The position numbers and the translations under genes are program-made. Positions 1 to 5,019 of a DNA stretch of 5,019 nt are shown piece after piece. Below the pieces are notes generated by a model. The model was not told the DNA's origin. It did no database searches and was given only the letters and a program-made list of their open reading frames with translations. The stretch spans positions 1-5,019 of the forward strand of contig JAOAJJ010000094.1 in assembly GCA_026414245.1 (NCBI GenBank), in the 5' to 3' direction. This DNA is from Candidatus Bathyarchaeota archaeon (GTDB taxonomy: Archaea; Thermoproteota; Bathyarchaeia; Bathyarchaeales; DTEX01). The stretch's first letter is position 1. Each line of letters opens with the position of its first letter.

Positions 1-343
1 CCATCCATCTAAGATACTTCAGTGTTTCCCTGACGTCAGGATAAAGTTCCACGTCAGCATTATCCCACCACTCATCAACTAAAGTTTTAGCTAGAAACTC
101 GATGGCTCCCTCTACGTGCAGCTTATCCAATATTATTCGGTTCCATTTACTCCAAAACTCATGGTATGAAAGACCATAGTCCTCTGGCATCATATTTTTC
201 TCAGCTATTTCGTATGCTAGAGATATATCCTCTATAGCTCTAATCACCCCGTGCGCCGCTAATATTCTCCTTATGATCTCTGGGGGGGAAGCCGTTTTAA
301 CGAGTGTGCCGACTAAATCGAAGAGCACAGCCTTTAACGCCAA
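1..343 (-). CDS. HAD-superfamily hydrolase, N-terminal part (cut by left edge)
   Basis: The first 114 residues of a HAD-like hydrolase lie on the minus strand and run off the left edge, so the C-terminal half of the Rossmann core is not seen. A hydrophobic first strand leads into motif I, FDLVGTLV (residues 8-15), with D9 as the expected nucleophile. A helical segment follows (about 20-95), rich in Trp and acidic residues, as in the C1 cap of haloacid-dehalogenase/phosphatase-like members. The return to the core is marked by ELYPDVRETLKYL (99-111), the usual lead-in to motif II. The start is TTG at 343-341: no ATG, GTG or TTG lies in frame just upstream, and GGTGAT, complementary to the 16S 3' end, sits six bases before it at 355-350. 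The D+2 residue, normally the acid/base Asp of phosphatases, is Val. Substrate cannot be told; a small phosphorylated metabolite is the family-based guess. It is divergent from nep1. Confidence 0.83.
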   Translation of the reverse strand, partial: MALKAVLFDLVGTLVKTASPPEIIRRILAAHGVIRAIEDISLAYEIAEKNMMPEDYGLSYHEFWSKWNRIILDKLHVEGAIEFLAKTLVDEWWDNADVELYPDVRETLKYLRWM

Positions 344-349
344 TCTACA

Positions 350-355
350 ATCACC
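350..355 (-). promoter_or_regulatory. Shine-Dalgarno site that fixes the TTG start of the HAD gene
   Basis: On the minus strand GGTGAT (355 to 350) matches part of the archaeal GGAGGTGAT consensus. It is followed by a six-base spacer (TGTAGA) and then TTG. This supports the unusual TTG as the true start, since the frame offers no ATG or GTG before motif I that keeps the first beta strand whole. Confidence 0.6.
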
Positions 356-373
356 ACGTGGGCGCTTAAAACT

Positions 374-385
374 AAAAATATTTTT
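374..385. promoter_or_regulatory. Shared palindromic TATA core of the HAD/nep1 divergent promoter
   Basis: AAAAATATTTTT is a perfect 12-bp palindrome and the most AT-rich point of the 73-bp spacer. Its centre (379/380) lies about 37 bases from the nep1 ATG and about 36 from the HAD TTG. An archaeal transcript normally starts about 25 bases from the TATA box, so both mRNAs would carry leaders of roughly 10-12 bases. The purine-rich GCTTAAAACT just before it on the plus strand could serve as BRE for nep1. That one box serves both genes is an inference from symmetry and spacing. Confidence 0.5.
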
Positions 386-416
386 GGAAGAGCCATATTT
401 GTTTATTGTATATGGG

Positions 417-1127
417 ATGGCTGGATTGTTAACGCTGATATTAGCTGAGTCGGCTCTTGAAACCATACCGCAGAGCCTTTGGAACCATCCGGTTATTAAA
501 AGTTTCTCTGAGCGTAAAGGCAAGCACCCCAAATTCATCATCTTAGATAGATCTTATCATCATTACGCTATGAAAAACCTTGAAGACGGCAATAAGCGCG
601 GTAGACCTGACATAATACACTTTAGCCTCCTAGAAGCTCTAGGCTCACCATTAAACAAGGAGGGGCTCCTAAGGATTTATGTTCATACAATTAATGATTA
701 TGTTATCTCGGTTTCCCCGGAGACTAGGCTGCCTAAAAATCTCAATAGGTTTGTTGGATTAATCGAGGCTCTCTTCGAGTACGGAAGGGTTCCTCCTAAA
801 GGTAAACCGCTATTAACCCTCGAGACGAAAACTCTGCCTGCGCTTGTGGATGAGCTGAAGCCAACATATATCGTGGTATTCGATAAGCCCGGTGAGAGGA
901 AAACCTTTGAGGAGATGGCGTTAACCCTGTCTGGACATGAGAGACCTCTGGTAATCGTTGGGGGCTTCCCCCATGGCGAGTTCAATAAGGCAACGCTGAG
1001 ATTGGCGGATGAGGTTGTATGCGTTGACCCGGAGACCCTTGAGACTTGGACTGTTGTCTCACGTATAATATATGAATATGAGAGGGCGATAAGTCTGCCG
1101 GAGAAACGCTTGGAGAGACTACGCTAA
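417..1127 (+). CDS. nep1: Nep1/Emg1 rRNA (pseudouridine-N1-)-methyltransferase, ribosome biogenesis factor
   Basis: This is a 236-residue SPOUT-class methyltransferase. In characterised members it uses S-adenosylmethionine to methylate N1 of a pseudouridine in helix 35 of small-subunit rRNA and helps 30S/40S assembly in the cytoplasm; it acts as a dimer. Family signatures in order are: LILAESALETIP (7-18), LDRSYHHYAM (43-52), the RNA-binding/catalytic RGRPDI (61-66, D65), HFSLLEALGSPLN (68-80), SPETRLPKNLNRF (100-112), the cofactor-loop GGFPHG (182-187), and ETWTVVSRIIYE near the C-terminus. Length agrees with archaeal Nep1 (about 205-240). An earlier in-frame ATG at 273 is rejected: its 48 extra residues resemble nothing in the family and would cross the promoter and the HAD start. 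No Shine-Dalgarno precedes ATG 417, so a short-leader or near-leaderless mRNA is likely. It ends three bases from the convergent ATPase gene. The substrate position is from family knowledge, not seen here. Confidence 0.95.
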   Translation: MAGLLTLILAESALETIPQSLWNHPVIKSFSERKGKHPKFIILDRSYHHYAMKNLEDGNKRGRPDIIHFSLLEALGSPLNKEGLLRIYVHTINDYVISVSPETRLPKNLNRFVGLIEALFEYGRVPPKGKPLLTLETKTLPALVDELKPTYIVVFDKPGERKTFEEMALTLSGHERPLVIVGGFPHGEFNKATLRLADEVVCVDPETLETWTVVSRIIYEYERAISLPEKRLERLR

Positions 1128-1130
1128 ACT

Positions 1131-3887
1131 CTAGACCCAACGCCAAATCCTTCTCCCATAAAATATCTCCGGCAGTATAAATAGTCCCGAAAGTGAAGCC
1201 AGTATCGTTACTGCCCAATCAAATGGATTTTTTAGCCAAACAGTTCCAAAGACCCCGAAAACTGGAACTAGAAGCGTGGCAACACATGAGACCACACATG
1301 CCACAACCAGAAACTTGTTTGTTAGAGGGTTGAGTCTGAAAGCCCCGCGCTTCTCAGACCTACAGTTCCAAACAACAGATATTTCTTGTAAGGTTGCTCG
1401 TATAAAAGCCATGGTTCTAGCTTGGGCTAGCTTCCTTTGCCCCTCTAGCGTAGTTAAATCCGTTGAGCCGGGCAGCATATAGAATTGCCAATAGAAGAGA
1501 CCGCCCGTTAAGAGGAATTGCAGCGTAAATGTAACAATTATTGATGCTAGTCTACCATGGAGAATTCCCTCATCTGGATTGCGCGGGGGTCTCTCCATTA
1601 TATCCTTGTCAGGCGGATCTACTGTTAATGCTAAGGCTGGCCCACCATCCGTAACCAGGTTTATCCATAGAATCATTCCGGCAGTTAATGGTATCTCTAA
1701 TCCTAGGAGGGCGAAGACCCCAATTAGGAAGAGTTCGTCAAAGTTGCATCTCATTAGGAAGAACGCAAACTTTCTGATGTTGTCGTAGATTGCGCGCCCG
1801 CCCTCAATAGCTTTAACTATAGTTGCAAAGTTATCGTCCGCTAAAATCATGTCGGCTGTCTCTTTAGTCACGTCTGTGCCGGTTATGCCCATAGCTATGC
1901 CTATATCTGCCTGCTTGAGTGCTGGTGCATCGTTAACGCCGTCCCCAGTCATCGCAACTATATGCCCCTTCTTCTTTAGGGCTCTGACTATACGCAGCTT
2001 ATGCTCCGGTGATACACGGGCGTAAACCCTAACGTTCTCAACTATCTTCTCGAAATCCTCGTCGCTCATCTTCTCGAGCTCTTCACCAGTTAACGCCATA
2101 TCACCTTCCTTCATCATTCCAATTTCCTTCGCTATCGCTATGGCGGTTAGCTTGTGGTCGCCCGTAATCATGACGGTTTTTATTCCAGCCTTCTGGCAGA
2201 CTTCGTTAGCCATTTTAGCCTCCTCTCGAGGTGGGTCTATCATGCCGAGTAAACCGATGAAAACCAGATGGCTTTCAACATATTCTGAAATATTATTCTT
2301 TAATCCCTCCAAATCTATTCCGGAAAGCTCCCTATATGCGACCCCTAGAACCCTTAGAGCCTCATTCGCCATCTGCTCATTAACTGAGAGAATCTTACTT
2401 CGCTCTCTTTCGCTAAGCTTCTTCGGTTTCCCATCCCTCAGCACGTATGTGCATCGCTGCAAGACTATCTCCGGAGCCCCCTTCATGAACGCTATAATAT
2501 TTCCATCAGTAGACTTGTGGATTGTCGTCATCCTTTTCCTTTCTGATGTGAATGGGACTTCATATATGCGTGGATAAGTCTTCTCCAGATCCCCCTTCCA
2601 CATCCCCGCCTTGGCGGCTGCAACTATCAGCGCCCCTTCAGTTGAGTCGCCGAATATATTCTTGCCGTCATATTGAGCGTTAGTGCACAGCGCTGAGCCG
2701 ATTAAAAGGAGGCTTAGGTTTGGGTCATTCTTTACGTCTATTCTTTCGCTTCCCTCTAGGAATTCCCCTTTAGCTTCATAGCCGACCCCGGTAACCTCAA
2801 TAATCCTGTTATCGACGTATATTTTGCGGACAGTCATCTCGCCCCTAGTCAATGTTCCAGTCTTATCAGAGCATATAACTGTCACCGATCCCAGGGTCTC
2901 GGCTGATGATAACCTCCTAATTATCGCATTTCTCTTTGCGAGATCCCTTGCGCCTAAAGCTAAACATACCGTTACTACGGCTGGCAAGCCTTCCGGGACA
3001 GCTGAGACTGCTAGAGCAATCGCTATAAAGAAGGCTCCGAGTAAGTTGCCTCTACCATGAACATAGATGTCTATTACCTCAAGAATAAAAACAATAACGC
3101 AGATTATGACGACCAAAACAGCGATTTTTTTGGCGAACTTCTCAAGTTTTGCCTTTAGCGGCGTCTCCTCCTCCTCAATCTCCTGAACGAGTCCAGCTAT
3201 TTTCCCAAACTCCGTTTTCATGCCGGTTGACGTAACAACGGCTTTCCCACGCCCATAAATTACATGCGTCGCCATAAACACCATGTTTCGTCTATCGCTT
3301 ACGGGGGTGTTCTCCGGCAGCACCCCTAGATGCTTCTCGACCGGCGTTGATTCACCTGTTAGGACAGCCTCATTAGTTTTAAGCTCTATCGCCTCTATTA
3401 GTCGGGCATCAGCCGCCACCCTATCACCGGTCTCAAGAACCAGTATGTCTCCTGGAACCACCTCCTCCGCCGATATGATCACGCTTCTCCCATCCCGGAT
3501 AACTGTAGCTCTTGGCGCGGTTAATTTACGCATGGCTTCAATGGCTTTCTCTGAGCGGTATTCTTGAACGAAACCTATAATAGAGTTTAAAATAACTATG
3601 GCTCCTATCGTTAAGGCATCCATATAATCCTCCGCAACCCCCTCAGGCTTGGCGAGAGCCATAGCCACCGATATGATTACTGCCGCTATGAGCAGCAGAA
3701 CGAAGATATCCTTAAACTGGTTCAGGAATATTTTTAATGGATTTACACCGCCCTTCGAAACAAGCTTATTCGGACCATTTTCAAAGAGCCGCCTACTAGC
3801 CTCCTCGCCACTGAGCCCATCGCGTGAAGTCTTTAGGACTTTAAGCACCTCGTCCTCACTCATCGCATGCCACATTTTATCGCCCAT
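1131..3887 (-). CDS. Cation-transporting P-type ATPase, SERCA/P2A type (probable Ca2+ pump)
   Basis: A 918-residue membrane pump that uses ATP, through an aspartyl-phosphate, to move cations out of the cytoplasm. Order: N-terminal cation-ATPase region (WHAMSEDEVLK, 6-16), M1-M2 (about 61-79, 91-110), actuator domain with TGES (177-180), M3-M4 (255-276, 282-312) with PEGLP (298-302), phosphorylation site DKTGTLT (D341), nucleotide domain with KGAPE (469-473), hinge TGD (575-577) and TGDGVNDAP (647-655), then six more helices M5-M10 (about 707-910). Ca2+ ligands known from SERCA all have counterparts: E299 (M4), N715 and E718 (M5), N743, T746 and D747 (M6) and E835 (M8). This favours Ca2+ over Na+/K+ or H+, but transport is not proven. 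Start: ATG 3887 has AGG eight bases upstream. GTG 3896 (three residues longer) and ATG 3875 (beginning MWHAMSEDE) are alternatives. Divergent from the sugar kinase, convergent with nep1. Confidence 0.95.
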   Translation of the reverse strand: MGDKMWHAMSEDEVLKVLKTSRDGLSGEEASRRLFENGPNKLVSKGGVNPLKIFLNQFKDIFVLLLIAAVIISVAMALAKPEGVAEDYMDALTIGAIVILNSIIGFVQEYRSEKAIEAMRKLTAPRATVIRDGRSVIISAEEVVPGDILVLETGDRVAADARLIEAIELKTNEAVLTGESTPVEKHLGVLPENTPVSDRRNMVFMATHVIYGRGKAVVTSTGMKTEFGKIAGLVQEIEEEETPLKAKLEKFAKKIAVLVVIICVIVFILEVIDIYVHGRGNLLGAFFIAIALAVSAVPEGLPAVVTVCLALGARDLAKRNAIIRRLSSAETLGSVTVICSDKTGTLTRGEMTVRKIYVDNRIIEVTGVGYEAKGEFLEGSERIDVKNDPNLSLLLIGSALCTNAQYDGKNIFGDSTEGALIVAAAKAGMWKGDLEKTYPRIYEVPFTSERKRMTTIHKSTDGNIIAFMKGAPEIVLQRCTYVLRDGKPKKLSERERSKILSVNEQMANEALRVLGVAYRELSGIDLEGLKNNISEYVESHLVFIGLLGMIDPPREEAKMANEVCQKAGIKTVMITGDHKLTAIAIAKEIGMMKEGDMALTGEELEKMSDEDFEKIVENVRVYARVSPEHKLRIVRALKKKGHIVAMTGDGVNDAPALKQADIGIAMGITGTDVTKETADMILADDNFATIVKAIEGGRAIYDNIRKFAFFLMRCNFDELFLIGVFALLGLEIPLTAGMILWINLVTDGGPALALTVDPPDKDIMERPPRNPDEGILHGRLASIIVTFTLQFLLTGGLFYWQFYMLPGSTDLTTLEGQRKLAQARTMAFIRATLQEISVVWNCRSEKRGAFRLNPLTNKFLVVACVVSCVATLLVPVFGVFGTVWLKNPFDWAVTILASLSGLFILPEIFYGRRIWRWV
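1228..1233 (+). terminator. Possible T-tract terminator for nep1 inside the ATPase 3' end
   Basis: Archaeal RNA polymerase tends to stop at short U-runs. The first run of six T on the plus strand after the nep1 stop is here, about 100 bases downstream and within the coding part of the opposed ATPase gene. No closer T-run or hairpin was seen. This is a weak call from a single homopolymer. Confidence 0.2.
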
Positions 3888-3907
3888 AATATACACGCCT
3901 TATTAAA

Positions 3908-3921
3908 TCTGAAAAATCAGA
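3908..3921. repeat. Inverted repeat TCTGA-N4-TCAGA near the predicted ATPase transcript start
   Basis: The arms TCTGA (3908-3912) and TCAGA (3917-3921) are exact complements separated by AAAA. They lie between the likely ATPase TATA box (3934-3941) and its start codon, about where transcription should begin. A dyad here would suit a repressor operator. The arms are only five bases, so chance is possible. The half site AATCAG also recurs directly, ten bases on, at 3915 and 3925. Confidence 0.3.
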
Positions 3922-3933
3922 ATGAATCAGGAG

Positions 3934-3941
3934 ATATTAAG
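3934..3941 (-). promoter_or_regulatory. Candidate TATA box (with BRE) for the ATPase gene
   Basis: Read on the minus strand, GAGAAACC followed by TTAATATC resembles an archaeal BRE plus TATA element. The expected start point about 25 bases downstream is near 3913, giving a leader of roughly 26 bases before ATG 3887. A second AT-rich box, TTTAATA at 3906-3900, would instead start transcription near 3877 and give an almost leaderless mRNA from ATG 3875. The two options cannot be separated by eye. Confidence 0.35.
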
Positions 3942-3959
3942 GTTTCTCAAAAGGATTGA

Positions 3960-3988
3960 GGCTCCTATTTCTGAGCATTGTGGGAGCC
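3960..3988. repeat. Inverted repeat GGCTCC...GGAGCC in the ATPase/kinase spacer
   Basis: The arms at 3960-3967 and 3981-3988 pair over eight positions: six perfect GC-rich pairs, one G-T wobble and one A-T pair, around a 13-base loop. It is the strongest dyad in the 195-bp spacer and sits upstream of both predicted promoters. It is therefore more likely a protein-binding site than a terminator or leader hairpin. No T-run follows it. Function is unknown. Confidence 0.35.
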
Positions 3989-3994
3989 CATCTT

Positions 3995-4008
3995 CTCTTT
4001 AAAAAGAG
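3995..4008. repeat. Palindrome CTCTTT-AA-AAAGAG upstream of the sugar kinase promoter
   Basis: A 14-bp near-perfect palindrome with six-base arms lies directly beside the CGAAA box at 4010-4014. The two-base gap is too small for an RNA hairpin, so a DNA operator is the more natural reading. It could bind a dimeric regulator of the kinase gene, but low-complexity A/T sequence can produce this by chance. Confidence 0.3.
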
Positions 4009-4009
4009 G

Positions 4010-4040
4010 CGAAAGTTTTTACATGAATACTCCTATATAT
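4010..4040 (+). promoter_or_regulatory. Candidate promoter region of the ROK kinase gene
   Basis: Two archaeal-type elements are present. CGAAA followed by GTTTTTACAT (4010-4024) reads as a BRE plus TATA box with an expected start near 4043. TATATAT at 4034-4040 would place the start near 4062, leaving a leader of about 20 bases that still includes the Shine-Dalgarno site. I favour the second on sequence and the first on its BRE. Both are inferences. Confidence 0.4.
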
Positions 4041-4063
4041 GTTGGCGGCTTCAGATAGATTTT

Positions 4064-4071
4064 AAGGAGGT
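4064..4071 (+). promoter_or_regulatory. Strong Shine-Dalgarno site of the ROK kinase gene
   Basis: AAGGAGGT is a nearly full match to the 16S 3' end and lies 11 bases before ATG 4083. It is the clearest ribosome binding site in the window, in contrast to nep1, which has none. An in-frame TTG at 4074 is only two bases from the site and is therefore too close. Confidence 0.75.
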
Positions 4072-4082
4072 AATTGAAGATT

Positions 4083-5019
4083 ATGGCTAAAAAACTGGCT
4101 ATAGGTGTAGATTTAGGCGGAACCAATGTTAGAGTTGCATTAGGGGACAGTGATGGGCGAATATTGGAGAAAGTGGTTGAGAGGACGGAGAAAGACAGGG
4201 GGCCTGAAGGCGTAAGCGAGCAGATAATTAGAATGATCCGTACCGCTATAGCCGAAAAAACCGACTTGAAAGACGTTGAGGGCATAGGCATAGGTTCCGC
4301 CGGCCCTTTAGACATTAAGAGAGGGGGTTTAATGAAGCCGACAAACCTACCTTTCGACTTCGTCCCGCTCATTAAACCTATAGAAGATGAATTCGGTTTA
4401 CCGGCGAGGCTACTCAATGATTGTGTTGCAGCAGTTGTAGGTGAAAAAAACTTTGGTTTAGGTAAAAGCCATGAAAACCTTGTTTATATAACGATTAGCA
4501 CCGGTATAGGTGGCGGAGTATATGTTGATGGGCATTTATTAATAGGTAAGGATGGAAACGCCCATGAGGTTGGGCATTTCACGATAGATTTTGAGGGGCG
4601 GCTTACATGCGGCTGCGGTAGGAGAGGGCATTGGGAAGCTTATTGCTCAGGTAATGGAATACCGAGGTATTCTAGGCTAATAATAGAGGAGGAGGGTCTC
4701 ATGAAGGTTAGAGGAAGCCAGCTAATAGAAGATATCCGCGTAAAGGGGTATTCGAACTTAACAGCGAAAACCATATATGGTTATGCCAAGGCTGGCGACG
4801 ACGCGGCGAAAATAATTGTTGAGAGAATTGGAATTCTAAATGCCATAGGTTTCGCATGTGTAATCGACGCCTATGACCCATCACTGATAACCGTTGGTGG
4901 ATCAGTGACGCTAAATAACCCTAACTTAATCATAAACATAGTCAAGCGCCACGTGGATAAGCATGCTAGAAATCGAGTACCGGAGATCACGCTTACACCA
5001 TTAGGTGAAGACATTGCTG
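4083..5019 (+). CDS. ROK-family sugar kinase, probable glucokinase/hexokinase (C-terminus cut by right edge)
   Basis: The frame stays open for 312 codons to the window end. ROK kinases are usually about 300-325 residues, so only the last few are missing. The enzyme is expected to transfer a phosphate from ATP to the 6-hydroxyl of glucose or a related hexose in the cytoplasm. Motifs: N-terminal phosphate loop DLGGTNVR (10-17); GSAGPLD (71-77); catalytic Asp in LND (D113); second phosphate loop TISTGIGGG (137-145); sugar-binding HEVGH (161-165); zinc motif CGCGRRGHWE (176-185); and late ATP-side VGGSV (271-275). There is no N-terminal helix-turn-helix, so it is a kinase rather than a ROK repressor. 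The usual third Cys of the zinc motif is His183. Which sugar is used (glucose, mannose, N-acetyl sugars) cannot be fixed from sequence. It is divergent from the ATPase with no evident functional link; a partner gene may lie beyond the right edge. Confidence 0.92.
   Translation, partial: MAKKLAIGVDLGGTNVRVALGDSDGRILEKVVERTEKDRGPEGVSEQIIRMIRTAIAEKTDLKDVEGIGIGSAGPLDIKRGGLMKPTNLPFDFVPLIKPIEDEFGLPARLLNDCVAAVVGEKNFGLGKSHENLVYITISTGIGGGVYVDGHLLIGKDGNAHEVGHFTIDFEGRLTCGCGRRGHWEAYCSGNGIPRYSRLIIEEEGLMKVRGSQLIEDIRVKGYSNLTAKTIYGYAKAGDDAAKIIVERIGILNAIGFACVIDAYDPSLITVGGSVTLNNPNLIINIVKRHVDKHARNRVPEITLTPLGEDIA

Noticed and set aside
282..288. A run of seven G (C7 in the HAD reading sense) as a possible frameshift site
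   Set aside because: The frame reads through correctly from motif I into a sensible cap region, so there is no sign of a shift or slippage product.
273..416. A 48-residue N-terminal extension of Nep1 from ATG 273
   Set aside because: It overlaps the HAD start region, crosses the AT-rich promoter core and has no Nep1-like sequence; family similarity begins just after ATG 417.
698..985. Minus-strand open frame inside nep1 (and a similar one at 982-1218)
   Set aside because: They are antisense shadows of well-recognised genes, with no domain signature and no ribosome binding site of note.
2140..2577. Plus-strand open frames within the ATPase gene (also 1276-1482, 1579-1788, 2824-3060, 3283-3567 and 3649-3906)
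   Set aside because: The ATPase frame is intact with every family motif; these antisense frames have Ser/Pro-rich, low-information translations typical of shadows.
3960..3988. The GGCTCC dyad as an intrinsic terminator or a riboswitch
   Set aside because: It is upstream of both divergent genes, no T-run follows on either strand, and it lies outside both predicted leaders.
4019..4417. Minus-strand open frame of 132 codons opposite the kinase start
   Set aside because: It lies antisense to the conserved ROK phosphate loop and catalytic region and covers the kinase promoter; its translation has no recognisable family.
1..5019. A new defence, mobile or biosynthetic system
   Set aside because: All four genes belong to well-known core families, no tandem repeats, terminal repeats, integrase or toxin-antitoxin-like pair were seen, and codon use looks even across the window.

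Overview
The window looks like a piece of an archaeal chromosome. It carries a Nep1/Emg1 rRNA methyltransferase, a family known from archaea and eukaryotes. Arginine codons are mostly AGA/AGG and ATA is common for isoleucine. The spacers hold TATA/BRE-like promoter elements rather than -35/-10 boxes. A member of the Thermoproteota/TACK side (for example Bathyarchaeia-like) would fit, but I cannot place it from sequence alone.

Layout from left to right: (1) positions 1-343, minus strand, hold the N-terminal 114 residues of a HAD-superfamily hydrolase that runs off the left edge. (2) Positions 344-416 are a 73-bp divergent promoter region built around a perfect 12-bp palindrome. (3) Positions 417-1127, plus strand, hold nep1, complete. 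(4) Only three bases separate nep1 from the convergent gene for a large P-type cation ATPase (1131-3887, minus), of the SERCA/P2A type and probably Ca2+ exporting; it is complete and has every catalytic and Ca2+-ligand residue I looked for. (5) Positions 3888-4082 are a second divergent promoter region with several short dyads. (6) Positions 4083-5019, plus strand, hold a ROK-family sugar kinase, lacking only its last few residues at the right edge.

The genes do not form one pathway. They are two divergent pairs (HAD/nep1 and ATPase/ROK kinase), with nep1 and the ATPase tail to tail. The ORFs are intact and typical in length, and I see no mobile element, CRISPR array, tRNA or rRNA. These look like ordinary core and housekeeping genes. 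I did not find a convincing new multi-gene system. What merits a second look is the two bidirectional promoter regions, some active-site variants (HAD motif I, the ROK zinc motif) and the very tight convergent junction.
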